From the NCBI GenBank assembly GCA_963920765.1, contig OY987248.1, positions 11,442,539 through 11,506,538 on the forward strand: DNA of 64,000 bases. Direction: 5' to 3'. The position numbers and the translations under genes were made by a program. This document shows positions 43,991 through 55,599 of the stretch, in pieces (positions within the stretch are counted from its first letter, which is position 1; each line of letters begins with the position of its first letter). The notes beneath the pieces were generated by a model. That model was not told where the DNA came from, did no database searches, and was given only the letters and a program-made list of their open reading frames with translations. Origin of the DNA: Ulota crispa (Eukaryota; Streptophyta; Bryopsida; Orthotrichales; Orthotrichaceae).

Positions 43991-46900
43991 TTATGAAGGT
44001 TACTAGTTTGACTGGTGTTTAATACCAGCTTAGAGAGGATATTAATTTGTTGCAATATAGCTTAGACAAGTTTAACTGTATATACGAAAGAGATCAATCC
44101 AAGTTTAATAATTTTATAAATAGACACATATCAAAAGCATCGGATTATCAAATTTGAAATACTCGCAATATAAATTTTATGAAGGCACACCAAAAAATAA
44201 TTTGCTTTGGTTTATATGCTAAAGCAATCTACTTAAATTAGTGTTTTCCACTTTGTGTTAGACTTAGGGTAAACAAGCTTTTGAGAACTAAATTTGAACT
44301 TTGTTCTCTTAAAAAAAAAAGCTTCCTTTTTAACATTAAGTGAGAATGAACCTTTTGTAATATTTAACATCCTGGGCATATATATTAGAATCTCTCTTTT
44401 AGAACCTTAAAGAGCTTCTTAGGAAGAAGCTTAGAGGTAATTGGAAGTTTCCAGAAGCTTCCTTAACCCCTAAAAGGACTAAGCTGCATTTTTTTGGGCA
44501 ACATAGCAATTTTGAGCAGGTACTTGTGATTGGAGATTTTCATATTTTAGGCTGAAATTTAACCCATGTATGTCCTAGAGGCTTAAAAGTGGCCTCACTC
44601 ATTTCACAAGCCCCTATGATTGAGATGTTGGATCTATTTTCTTGGCCTTGTTATAAACTACAAATATCAAGGCATTCAAGTGGTACAAGTGAAGTAATGA
44701 CAAGGCAAGTCAAATTTGTATAAGTATCTCAATAGGTGGAACATTGCCTGTGGAGCACAATGGCAAACATTGTCTTACAATTTGCAACCAGTCAGTACCT
44801 CTTGCAAGCTTCCTTGCATGGGCTTTATAATAGAAGGAAACTTGTTGGCAAGATTTCAAGCATGTTCTAAACCCTTGTTGTGGCTGCCCTCATCAATTGT
44901 GTTAGTCCTTGATGTCCGTGCTATAGTAGTTTGAAACCTTAAAAATTAGCCATTAGAGGAAAAATGAGCTCAAGAGAAGGCCTCTCAAAATTGATACATT
45001 ACCATATTTATTTAGGTAGGAGAAGCATAGGTAAGGTACCTACAAAAGAGTCTCTACCTTGTGTGAACTACTCATGTGTACCATGTTACATGATAAAAGG
45101 ATCGAATTTGATGATGCAAAATGATATCGTTACTTGACAATGAAAAATGCAAGGACCTCTAGTAGGACACAATAATAAACTACAATTAGAATTCCCAATC
45201 AAACAAGGACACTCATCAAACAAAGAGTATATAATATTGTATTAAGAAATTATCCTCATGAAGAACTATGTCATGAGTTGCAAGCGGGTATAGGGCATTA
45301 GCCTCTTTTGATTTGAAAAAGGACACTACATTTAAATGCTTTTGACCCCTCTAGCTACTCCTATGAGGGCCTTCTCTTGAGCTCATATTTCCTCTAATGC
45401 ATACAAAGAAGTAAAAACATCCGTGATTTGCAAGTGTGTGCATTCACATCTCATTTTGCTACTCACAAAATTTGAGATGAATCATTGGCTCATAGAATTT
45501 TGCACAAATCAAAAAAGCAAATACTTACCAAAACATGAGACCATACCACCACATATTGTGTGATCAAGTGTTATACTCAACCATCTTGCGTGGTCAATTG
45601 TTCTAAAAATACGTAGGTTGTTCTCTAACTCAATGTTTCATTATTTGCAATTGTAACTTTTTGTGAATCATCATCCAACTGATTGAGTTACAATGCACCA
45701 AAGTTGTAGGTCATCAAGAATCCAATTTTTGGTGAAAATGGTTTGAGCGCTTAGAGTTAATAGAAGGCAGGGACAAGGAATATCTTTCATATGCATTAAA
45801 TTTCATAACATTTGGAATTATGAGTATAAAGTCATGGCCTAAGATGTTGCATTTTTCACTCAGCATGCAATCCAAACAACTTTATGAAAATCTCTTTCCA
45901 AAAAAAAGTTTGAATTTGATCCACAAAATTTATGTGTATGTGGAAAGCTTTGAATCATTCCATTTTAATCTATGAGATAAAAATCATAAGGAGTTTTTCT
46001 TGCAGGCAGTTATGGATTCTCTACATATGACCAACTATCATAAAAAAGAATTGCAATTGCTAGATGATGATGCGTTGTATTAGTTAACCATAAACCTCCA
46101 AGAACTAGGTTCAATCCTCCACACAAAGTTAAAGAATCTAAATATTCCGACCAATTTAGAGTAAAAATAGGGTTAATCCTTTTGAAAAACTTGGATAAAG
46201 CTGCGCTAAAAGGTCATAGTTTAAAATAAATTCATGGAGAAGTAGTACATATCTTTAGGATCTATACTCAACATCTAAATGAAATTTGAAGTCATTATTT
46301 TACTCAATGTTTCGCATTTTGAAAATAATCAAATAAAATTCAAAGGATGTAAATTGTTTATTACAACATTATAACTGTTGGGATTGGCATTTTTCATTTC
46401 CATAATTAAATTCTTAACAATTTAGTGTTTTGAATCATTCTCTACTTCTATTTACTTACTATTCTTCTCAAGTGTTTTACAAGTTCAAATGATTTGAAAT
46501 TTTTTTGTCATGTACCCGACTTAGAAGAAACAAGGAATCTATAAAAGCACCACCCACACAGCCTCTTTCCTTAAAGGATTTCACTTTCTAAATGGTAGCA
46601 ACCTAGTTTTTTGCAAGACCCAAAAAAATGTTTTTGAATGTTCAAACTATTCTCTCTTCCAATCTTCAAGGTGGAAAATTCTGAATTTTTTGTCCACACC
46701 TTCTAAAACTATTTTATTACAAGATCATATGATTTCATGTGCATAAAAATGTGATTGGTTTCAGATTTGGTTGATGCTTTAAAACTGACAATTCCAAAGA
46801 GTTTTTGATGAAAACGTAGTTTGGTCCTTAATTTATTGGTTAATATGAGTTGTGACATATTTATTTAAGGGAATTGATATAGACACATCCAGATTTGCTA

Positions 46901-47316
46901 TATGGACACAAGGGAAAAGAAGGTGTATTTTTTATATTTACCATCAACAAGATGAATTTAAAAACTCAAATTTGAATTGAAACTTAGAGCCCTTGATTTA
47001 GTCTAGAACCCACAAAAGGAGGTAACAATTGCACAACGTCCAGTTGGAAAAGCCCTATCAATGTTTTTTTTTTATCCCCATGTGATTTTAGTATATGATA
47101 TTTGAATGTGATTATTGGACTTTGCCCAAATTTAGTAAGGGATTTTCTTAACGTGACCAAAAAGTCAAAAAACTTATTTATCATACCTTGATGAATTAAC
47201 AAGGAGGCAAAATTGTAGACTTCTATGGCGACCTTGATCCCTATATACTTGAGAGTGATTTGCTCGGTTGAGGATGACATTTTTGAGGTTTTGGAGCTGT
47301 CCTTGTAAGATTATTA
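43991..47316. other. Gene-poor intergenic region
   Basis: No gene is seen on either strand. A single TTAACCCCTAAAAGGACT end occurs at 44463, but I found no matching inverted end, so it may be a broken element. The rest is AT-rich. Confidence 0.45.
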
Positions 47317-47970
47317 TTAACCCCTAAATGCTCAAGGCACCTAATTTGGGTGTTTGCAAAATTTTGAAGACAAATAAAATCTTATCAAATCACTATTTCT
47401 GGTATTTTCTTTTGAATACAAGTTTGTGTTGAAGTCTATTTTCAATATCAAAAATCTGATTTTGAAAATGAATGTTCATGATTTTTTTATTCAAGATTTT
47501 GTACAAGGGTGTCCATTGCAATCTTGAGTTTTCTAGTGTTGGAAGATCTTGAAAATGAGCCTCAAAAACACTAGAGCTTGGAGAAAAATTCGCATTAGAA
47601 ATCCATTTAAAAAAAATACAAGAATAGATTTTGAAAGCCAAAAAATGGTTGAGCTTAAACACGTAATGACCTTGAACCTCATAGTTTTTTGATGACAAAC
47701 TTTTTAGATTTGACATGTGAAATGAGGATTATAAAACTTCAAATCACTTTTGCAGTTTTAACTCCCTCATGTTCAAACATTATAATCTTTCAAACTATAA
47801 GTGATGTTGTCATGTTTTCTTTTTCCATGTAATCTCTAACATGTCAAATTTTAATTTGTACGGTTACAGTTTAAAAAAACTTGATGAGATTTATAAAAAG
47901 GTTGATTGATTGTTCACTTTTCTGAAAAATGCCAAGAAGTTCAGAAAGGCCTTGGGCATTTAGGGGTTAA
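47317..47970. mobile_element. TTAA-flanked transposon, copy D
   Basis: The left end TTAACCCCTAAATGCTCAAG and the right end CTTGGGCATTTAGGGGTTAA are inverted for about 22 bp, with TTAA at both edges (654 bp). The interior is collinear with 53441-54213 (GGTGTTTGCAA, CTGATTTTGAAAATGA, TTTTTTATTCAAG, AAAAAAACTTGATGA). No transposase is present. Confidence 0.75.
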
Positions 47971-48437
47971 AGATTGAAATAAAATTGTAACTTTATGATC
48001 CTAAACTTCAAGGCTTCTTGATGGTGCTTCCATAAAAACCACATGGATGTTAGGATGTTTGTGATTGAATGTTGATGAGTATGGGATTTATTGGTTTTTT
48101 TGGAGTGGCACAAAATTTCTAACGCAAAAAAGGAACTTTTGAGTATAAAATTGGGAAACAACCACTTATGATGATTTAGCATTTTTTGATGTTACTTCAA
48201 AACTAATGAACCCCCTTTCAAATCCATGACCACAATTTCATAAACGAGCCCGCAATGTAACTGTCATATAGCTTTCATCAAATACAACAAAGTTCTTTGA
48301 CTCCAATAATGAACGGAATGTCATTATGAATGACAAAAGTCTCAAAAATGAATGAGTCCCAATTTGTATAACAATAGAATTCCAATTGAAGTTACTGTAA
48401 AAACAAATTTGGATATTGTTAGATGACAAAATTTCAA

Positions 48438-49357
48438 TTAACCCCTAAAGGACAATGGCCTTTATTTTGTCAAAAGACACTTAGAATTGCCACCTCTATG
48501 GCAAAGAGTAAAAGAGTTTGAAAATTGGTCTTTTTGCATATATGACCGTAGGATCTTGTACTAGACTTGTATAAGAATGTGTCCTTTAAAAAATAAAAAC
48601 TATGCTAGCACAAATTGCAAGATATTTGTGTTTAAAGTATAAAAAACAAGTTTATTTGCACCTTGCACGACTAGATTATTTAACTTTAAACTTTTTTAAC
48701 TTAAAATTTATGCACCATGGAGTTTTGAGGTTTATTTTTTTATTGTGGGGAATTGAGTTGAGAATCTTTGGAAAAAAACCAAAACAAAAAATACTTAATT
48801 TTCATTCTTTAAAAAAACATTAGGTAGAAGAAGGTATGAGATTGAACGAAAACTTAAATTGCTAATAACCTTGCAATGGAATTGAAACTCAATAATCCCA
48901 ATGGTGAAGTTCTAGAAAGCAAACTTCACACTCTCCAACAATGTTTTTTGAAAAAATGTTAAGGTTGCATTCAAAAATGAAGTTTATAAGTTATTTTTTC
49001 AAGAGGATGCTTGAATTGCCCAAAAAACAAGATTGTCCATAATTTTCTCTTAAATAGTCCAAATGGAATGACTTAAAGCTCCCAATGTAAATGAAGATAT
49101 AATCTACAAGTAAAAAAAAATTTAAAAAGATCAAGTTTTTGATTTTTTTTGTTGCCCGGATTCCCCAAATTTTTGCTTATTTGGGCATACTTTTGCTCCT
49201 TGGTATTGATTGGAATAAAAATTATATTCCCCAAAAGCTAATGTGTTTTTCTATCTTCAAAAAAAGTTTCAAAAAATCAAGACAAAAATTGAGGCCGTAG
49301 GTACCTACCTGAAATTCCATTTGTCCCCCAAATGAACAATAGCCCTTTAGGGGTTAA
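48438..49357. mobile_element. TTAA-flanked transposon, copy E
   Basis: The left end TTAACCCCTAAAGGACAATG and the right end AATAGCCCTTTAGGGGTTAA are inverted for about 14 bp, with TTAA at both edges (920 bp). The interior differs from copy D and resembles copy A at 17690-18655 in AT-rich style and in an AATGACTTAAAGCT/GAATCATTCATTT-type area. No transposase is present. Confidence 0.65.
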
Positions 49358-49804
49358 CTAGTGCACAATTCCAAATAGAGTGCTTAGGGGAATTCTTGGT
49401 TTTATTTTCACCTTGCTACTAGTCATTCCAATGTACCAACTTGTCATAAGCTCTTTATTGACAGTATTTACCACAGTATTTATCACACTTATTGATACAC
49501 AAATGACATGGTTGCAATTTAGCTTCTACCAAAAGTAATTGAGATGTAGTATGAAGAACATTAAATTAAACATTGAAGCTAATTTTAAACTGCAACTTTT
49601 CCATTTATTGATATAAAAACAATCGAATCTCTACCTTCAGCAAGGTTTCAAAGTTTACTAAGCTTAAACCAAGATTTGGTGCGTTAAGTATTTAGGGGTT
49701 AGTTGATACTTCAGTAAATCACCAATTCAGTTGCAGAAAAGATTCCAAAGTGGTTTCCGATGCATGATGCAAACTTACTTGCATAACTGGGCATTACGTA
49801 TTAT
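49358..49804. other. Intergenic with a partial TTAA-family end
   Basis: A lone TTAAGTATTTAGGGGTTAG lies near 49684-49702. No gene is seen. Confidence 0.4.
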
Positions 49805-50275
49805 TCATCCATTTTACAAACCTTGTTCATCCATTTTTACAAACCTTGTTCATCCATTTTTACAAACCTTGTTCATCCATTTTTACAAACCTTGTTAATC
49901 CATTTTTACAAACCTTGTTCATCCATTTTTACAACCCTTGTTCATCCATTTTTACAAACCTTGTTCATCCATTTTTACAAACCTTGTTCATCCATTTTTA
50001 CAAACCTTGTTCATCCATTTTTACAAACCTTGTTCATCCATTTTTACAAACCTTGTTAATCCATTTTTACAAACCTTGTTCATCCATTTTTACAAACCTT
50101 GTTCATCCATTTTTACAAACCTTGTTCATCCATTTTTACAAACCTTGTTCATCCATTTTTACAAACCTTGTTCATCCATTCTTACAAATCCCGTTCATCC
50201 ATTTTTACAAACCCCGTTCATCCATTTTACAACCTCTATTAATCCATTTTCACGAACTCCGTTCATCCATTTTCC
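49805..50275. repeat. 23-bp minisatellite upstream of EBP2
   Basis: About 20 tandem copies of the unit CATCCATTTTTACAAACCTTGTT span 49805-50275; most are perfect, with rare CTTGTTAATCC variants, and the last five copies are degraded (CCCGTTCATCC, CCTCTATTAATCC). Because 23 is not a multiple of three, the repeat reads open in all three plus frames and produces false ORFs. It ends about 170 bp before the EBP2 start codon. Confidence 0.95.
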
Positions 50276-50334
50276 ACCTCTGGGTTTTAACCTACAGGCG
50301 ACCTTCGAAACTCAGCGACTGCACGATTTCCGAA

Positions 50335-50343
50335 TTAGGGTTT
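50335..50343 (+). promoter_or_regulatory. Telo-box before EBP2
   Basis: TTAGGGTTT about 100 bp upstream of the ATG is the plant telo-box, which is known to be enriched in promoters of ribosomal-protein and ribosome-biogenesis genes. That suits EBP2. Confidence 0.6.
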
Positions 50344-50442
50344 AAGGGTTGAAGCTCCTACCAAGGCGCCGTAGGTTTGCGGATTTCGTGTTTATTTGCA
50401 CGAAGTGCTTGCGTATGTTTGATGTTCTGATAGAGGATAGTG

Positions 50443-51375
50443 ATGGCTCCAGCGGTGATGGAGGAGTACTCCGACGACGAGATCGACTTGTCCGGGAGCG
50501 AGGAAGAGAGCGAAGACGACGTCGAGACGCCGGTGGAAGAGGCTCGGCGAGACGCAATTTACAACAGTGCGGGTCTCCATGAGAAGCTGGAGGATATCGG
50601 ATGGCCGGATGGCATAGACTGGACGCACTCGCTGGCATTGAAATACGAGCACGAAGGGGAGCCGGTGGATGTGAACGACGACTTGACACGAGAGATGTCG
50701 TTCTACACGCAAGGGTTGGAAGGCGCTCGCGAAGCGTACCTGAAACTGCAGGAGCTCAACATTCCGTTCCTGAGGCCCGCAGATTACTACGCGGAGATGA
50801 TCAAGAGCGACACTCACATGCTTAAGATCAAGGACAAGCTGCTGTACCAGAAGAAGCAGATGGTGGAGGCGGAGGAGCGGCGCAAGCAGCGAGAGGCGAA
50901 GAAGTACGGGAAGGAAGTGCAAGCGGAGAAGCTGAAAGAGCGGTCGCAGCAGAAGAAGAAGGACATCGAGAGTGTGAAGAAGTGGCGCAAAGGTCGCAGT
51001 GACTCTGGCTTTGCTGACGGTGAAGAGCCGTTTGATGTTGACGGCGAAGGGCGGGCTGCTAAGAAGCAGAAGGTGAATTCTTCGCCGTGGGACAGAACTG
51101 GCGGTAAAGGACGCGATGCCGATCGTGGAAGAGGACGAGGCGGACGAGGAGGAGGACGAGGTCGAAGCAGTAGTAGGGATTCTCGAGATGCCAAGTTCGG
51201 CTATGGCGGCAGAAAGGGCATGTCCAAGAGAAACACCGCCGATTCCACAGCTGATGAGAGCGGATTCAAGGCCAATTTCAAGGGTAAGACCAGAGGTGCA
51301 CCTCGAGGTCGAGGTAGAGGCGGCGGTGGTAGAACCAGGGGTGGTGGCCGAGGAAGAGGTCGAGCAATGTCATAG
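50443..51375 (+). CDS. EBP2: rRNA-processing protein EBP2 homologue (310 aa, no intron)
   Basis: EBP2 (EBNA1BP2 in animals) is a nucleolar factor needed for 60S ribosomal subunit assembly. The family core is clear at residues about 80-150: DDLTREMSFYTQGLEGAREA, LQELNIPFLRPADYYAEMIK and SDTHMLKIKDKLL. The N terminus is acidic (EEYSDDEIDLSGSEEESEDD). A Lys/Glu/Gln-rich coiled coil follows (QKKQMVEAEERRKQREAKKY), and the C terminus has two RG-rich blocks (near 228-245 and 285-308), the typical nucleolar GAR tail. The coding frame is intronless and GC-rich against AT-rich flanks. The ATG at 50443 gives the normal length; no in-frame ATG precedes it after the minisatellite. Confidence 0.93.
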   Translation: MAPAVMEEYSDDEIDLSGSEEESEDDVETPVEEARRDAIYNSAGLHEKLEDIGWPDGIDWTHSLALKYEHEGEPVDVNDDLTREMSFYTQGLEGAREAYLKLQELNIPFLRPADYYAEMIKSDTHMLKIKDKLLYQKKQMVEAEERRKQREAKKYGKEVQAEKLKERSQQKKKDIESVKKWRKGRSDSGFADGEEPFDVDGEGRAAKKQKVNSSPWDRTGGKGRDADRGRGRGGRGGGRGRSSSRDSRDAKFGYGGRKGMSKRNTADSTADESGFKANFKGKTRGAPRGRGRGGGGRTRGGGRGRGRAMS

Positions 51376-51393
51376 AATATCCTTTGCCGGAAT

Positions 51394-51412
51394 ACCCTAA
51401 ACCCTAAACCCT
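51394..51412. repeat. Short plant-type telomeric tract
   Basis: CCCTAAACCCTAAACCCT just after the EBP2 stop, about 2.5 units of the plant telomere repeat. It is probably part of the 3' untranslated region. Confidence 0.7.
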
Positions 51413-53440
51413 CGCAAGCTCTCGTAATCACAAAGCTGGAGTTTTAGGGCAGGCCTTTTTGTTTGAGAGGTGGACTGTGACTCAGGAACATTATGTAGCA
51501 AGAAGGCAGATGGTGATGCAAGATGAAGGTAAGTGCAGTATTGGCTTCCTCTTTTATACCGATTCCACTACCTGGTTAGGATCACCCCCTTTTAGGCTTA
51601 CAGCTGTTTTTCCAATATTTAGGGTTTGTATAGTTAGAAGAAAATGCTCTTCATTCATTGACAAGAGAATGCAGAAGTCCACGAGTAGAGGTTGTTTGTA
51701 CGCCCCTGAGAGTTGAGGATGATGTTGTAGCGTTATTTTGAGTAGAATTGATTTTGAATGTAGAAGAGTGCCACCTCCAGTATACAGCATTTTTTTTTAC
51801 TCGGGCGAGAAACACGCTTGACAGTGCGCTGTATTTTTATTTTATCAATCAATTTTGTCAGGTTACAGTTTTCTTTCACTATTCTGGATTCCTGTTGTAA
51901 AATTTTCCACAGGAAATATCGTTGATGAGACTTGAATCGAGAGTCGGGTAAATTTACGAGCAGTACTATAGTGGTCTCTGGATGTAAGTGGAGAAATGAT
52001 GTAATCGAGGGATCAGCCATAACTTAACTTATGTGGTGTCTATTCATCTCTGTGTCTTCATTGAAGTGCGCAACCGCTTTGAATCAACGAAATCTTAAAG
52101 GTACAACCATTTCCGTAGAAATTGGAAACCAGGATGCATTTTGTAAAAAAATTCTTGCCGTAGTTTATTATGTCAATGATGAGGACTGTAGGTTTTCATG
52201 TGGCACATTGTGAAAAAATCTTCAAACTTTGCCACTCTAAAGAATCTATCCTTGTATTTGATGGATGTATCGATGACGCCCAGGCCTGCAAAGCTCGAGA
52301 GGTGCTCCAAATCTTGAATTTTCTTCACTTTTTGGTAACTTACTCATGCAAATCGGTACGTCCTTCAGGTTTTTACTATCAGACACTCAATGCAAAGACT
52401 TTAATTTTTTGAAACAAGACCCAGAACTTGACTGAGAAGAAGTGAAAAGATTTTTAGAATTCCTAAATCATGATACTTTCTAGTGTTGGCTGGTTCCGTG
52501 TTAGGAGGGAACCAAAATACATTTTCACCGCTTAACTCCTGAGAGACCCAATGTGTGCTTATGAATATTGGGCAAGCAAATGTAACTATAATATTGGTCC
52601 TTGCCTTTTGAGAATTTTCATGGAGTTTGGGAAATAAAATAGCTTCGAGGCACAAATTTTTACTTGGATTGCATGGTCAACTTGCTATGCATATATGTAT
52701 GCATATCCAATGATTAGTGACCATCACAACAGCTCTTTAACCCTTAAAAGACTGGCCCGTAAGTCCGTGAGAAAGTGGTGCATATGGACCTAATATCGTG
52801 TTTTTCTGTTTTACTTGAAATTGGAGGAGGTGTAGTATTGGAAACGTTTACAACTCAGTTTTGTAAGACGATGAGCAGAGTGAGAGGCTTGCACTATGAC
52901 TCAGAACTTGCAGTCTTCATCACGCCCTGGGGGTAAATCATGATTGGTAAAGACCTCTTCAAGTTTCTGGAATTGAATAAGTTCAAAAGTACTGTCATAT
53001 ACATGCATGGAGTGTGTCGCGGAAATTTGAACCATGGATTGCTCTGCTAATATTCACATCTTGTGTACTCTGCTATCAGAAGTATTTTAGTACAAGTTTT
53101 GCACAAATGAGCTACAATTGTGAGTATTATCCTTTTCCAAAACAAAAGTTTTAGCTTGCAAAAGGACTGGAAGAAGATTGCAGGATCCAAGACCAACTCA
53201 AGAATTTGATAACATAAGGATGCATTACAAAATTGATTATTTATATGTATAGGAGTTATTTACATTTATTTAGTGTTTAATGTTTGTATGTTTGATCCTA
53301 AATTAGAAGCAAGGTTTTACATATTTGTGATGTGAAGATTGAAGCCTATATTGGCAAAAACACCGCTGTGAAGGTGCCTATTGGAAAACTGCAAAAGAAT
53401 CAAACTGTGGCCTCCTCAAATGGGATTGTCTTTGTCCTTC
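51413..53440. other. Intergenic, no gene seen
   Basis: The first few hundred bases are likely EBP2 3' untranslated sequence. Beyond, no coding region was recognised on either strand. One TTAACCCTTAAAAGACT end at 52738 has no partner that I could find. Confidence 0.45.
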
Positions 53441-54213
53441 TTAACCCCTAAATGCCTGCAGCACCAAATTTTGGTGTTTGCAATACTCTAAAGTTCAATA
53501 AATTTAACCAAGTTACTATTTTTAATAGTTTACATTTTGGACTTATTCTTTGTGAAGTCTACTTTTAGGATCAACAATTTGATTTTGAAAATGATCAATC
53601 ATGAGTTTTTTATTCAAGCTTTTGTGCAAGGGTCTCGACTTTCTCTAGTGTTGAGAGCTCTTGGAAATGAGCCTCAAATTCACTAGATCTTGGAGAAAAA
53701 TTTACAAAAAAAATTCATTAAAAAAATTGCAAAAAAGATTTTGAAAAGCTATAAAGTGATTGGGGTTATGTTATTTTATTTACTTTAACCTTATATTTTT
53801 TTGATGGTCATTTTTTTAGATCCATCATGTGAAAAGAGGATTCAAAGGCTTCAAATCCTTTTTGCAATTTTAACACCCTCATGATCAAACATGATAATCT
53901 TTCAATCCATTAGTGACATTGTTGTGTTTTCTTTTCTTGTGTGACCTCACTACAAGAAAATCATGGTCGAATTTACAAAAAGTTGACAAAGATTGTGACC
54001 TAATCTACATTAATGTAGATTAGGTCACAATCTTTGTCAACTTTTTGTAGATTTGACCATGATTTCCTTGTAGTGCCTCTAACATTTTTAGTTTGAATTT
54101 GTACGGTTACAATTCAAAAAAACTTGATACAATTTATTAACATATTACCTTTTTGTTCAATTTGAAGCAAATTCCTAAAAGCCAAGAAAAGGTCTCAGGC
54201 ATTTAGGGGTTAA
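53441..54213. mobile_element. TTAA-flanked transposon, copy F, carrying a CACTA insertion
   Basis: The left end TTAACCCCTAAATGCCTG and the right end CAGGCATTTAGGGGTTAA are perfect inverted copies of 18 bp, with TTAA at both edges. The interior is collinear with copy D (47317-47970), except for a 128-bp hairpin element and its 3-bp duplication at 53948-54078. Confidence 0.8.
53948..54075. mobile_element. CACTA hairpin MITE with CCT target duplication
   Basis: It starts CACTACAAGAAAATCATGG and ends with the inverse, CATGATTTCCTTGTAGTG. These are the canonical ends of plant CACTA (En/Spm) transposons. The two arms of about 60 bp are almost perfectly complementary and meet at CTACATTAATGTAG with no loop. 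CCT flanks it on both sides (53945-53947 and 54076-54078), the expected 3-bp duplication. Removing the element and one CCT gives GTGACCTCTAACAT, which lines up with TGTAATCTCTAACAT at the empty site in copy D (about 47827-47841). Confidence 0.9.
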
Positions 54214-54447
54214 TCTTGTTTGCATTACGTTTTTTTTTTTTCACGCAATTCCTTTGATGTTGTTTTAGATATGAATCTACATAACGATCAAAATTTTTTT
54301 TAGCAACCTTGAATATGAATGTCTGTGTTCAATTTATCACAATGAAATTAACTCCATTACACATGGTTAGAAGTCTTGCTTTTCAATATTGGTCAATAAG
54401 CAAAACTAACCAAGCAAAATTGGAAAGCGCTCATTTTTGTAGTTGAC

Positions 54448-55079
54448 CCCTAAAAGCCAAAGAGGACGTTTTTTTGTCCTCCGGTTAGGAAAAAACATTA
54501 TGTATGACAACAACAAAAAAAGTTGTTTTTTATTTAATTTTTTTTCCAAGGTCCATCATGGAAGGCAATAATTATCTCATTAGATGCACTCACATGTTTA
54601 GGTAATTCAAACTATGAGAAGATTTAGAGACACAATGTTAGGTCCCAAGCTACCCTTCTAGCAATTTTCATGAGAGCACCATGCAGTGTTGACTTCTGCA
54701 ACTTTAGAAAATAATATTATAATCACTGAGCACTTGCCAAAACGTTGTAGAGCTCTATAGACTAGTGTAGTTGGGCTGGTCATAGTGACTAGCCTAGCGT
54801 TTAAAGGTTAACTTCTAAATGGTTTTGTAACAAAATAACTTGAGATATCTCTAAGAGCCTTAAGTTTGGTATAGTTGGCCTTTGCTACCAACAAGAAGGT
54901 TTTAATTTAGGATCTCAATTGCTCATAGCTAAAACTACATTGATCTGTATTCCAACTTCTTTGTTGAATTGAAATGTAGTAATCAAATGTAAGAAATGTA
55001 TGATTCCATTCCAAATATAAGAAAAATCTATTGTATCATACTGGTCACAAAGATTCTTTCTCAAACGTTTAAGGGTTAA
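54448..55079. mobile_element. Two adjacent degraded TTAA-family elements
   Basis: The first begins TTGACCCCTAAAAGCCAAAG at 54448 and ends TTTAAAGGTTAA at 54811. The second shares that TTAA (54808-54811), begins TTAACTTCTAAATGG and ends ACGTTTAAGGGTTAA at 55079. The second's interior matches the element at 31704-31938. Ends are diverged, so boundaries are less sure than for copies D-F. Confidence 0.5.
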
Positions 55080-55099
55080 AACAAGATGGGTTAGTATAA

Positions 55100-55425
55100 A
55101 GGGAAATTTTCATAGGCACCCTTGAAGTTTGCCATATTTACATAGATACTCCTAGTTTTTCAGAAATTACACAAATACCATGGGTCCATAACTTTCAAGC
55201 GTTTGTTATGTTGTGCATGCCACTTCTTTCTCCCTTGTGTGCAAGTTGCTTCTTTTCCATTCTATTGCACTCCTGTTTTAACATTAGTCATGAAAGAAGT
55301 AGCATGCTTAACAAAACAAACGCTTGAAAATTACAGACCCAAGAGTTTTTGTGTAATTTCTGAAAAACTAGGGGTATCATGTTAATATGGCAAAAACTTC
55401 AAGGGTGCCTATGAAATTTTCCCTA
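55100..55425. mobile_element. MITE of the AAATTTCATGGATACCCC family, copy 4
   Basis: Inverted ends GGGAAATTTTCATAGGCACC and GGGTGCCTATGAAATTTTCCC-type with the shared inner tracts TTTGTTATGTTGTGCA and TTAACAAAACAAACGC. The end sequence has drifted (TAGGCACC instead of TGGATACC) on both sides in a matched way, so this is a subfamily. Confidence 0.75.
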
Positions 55426-55599
55426 GTATAAAATCATACACAATTCTGTTCAAGATACATTTAAAATTTGTTGCAAATTTAAAATTACACCAAAAATCAA
55501 AGCGTGGTATGGGCTCTAGTCAAATTTGTGTTTGTAGAGTACCAAACACAAATCGGTGGTCACCAGTACAAATATTTTTCGTACTTTTGAGAAGAAAGC

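Noticed and set aside
43969..44040. Open stretch LVTFINYHQPPN upstream of the PLATZ exon as a certain first exon
   Set aside because: It joins in phase by a good intron but is closed upstream by TAA without an ATG, so I mention it only as an option.
49823..50352. Plus-strand frames of 78-168 residues repeating HPFLQTLFIHFYKPCSSIFTN
   Set aside because: A 23-bp repeat cycles through all three frames and lacks stops; it is a minisatellite, not a repeat protein.
50392..51194. Minus-strand frames of 126-176 residues opposite EBP2
   Set aside because: Antisense shadows of the Gly/Arg- and Lys/Glu-rich EBP2 coding sequence.
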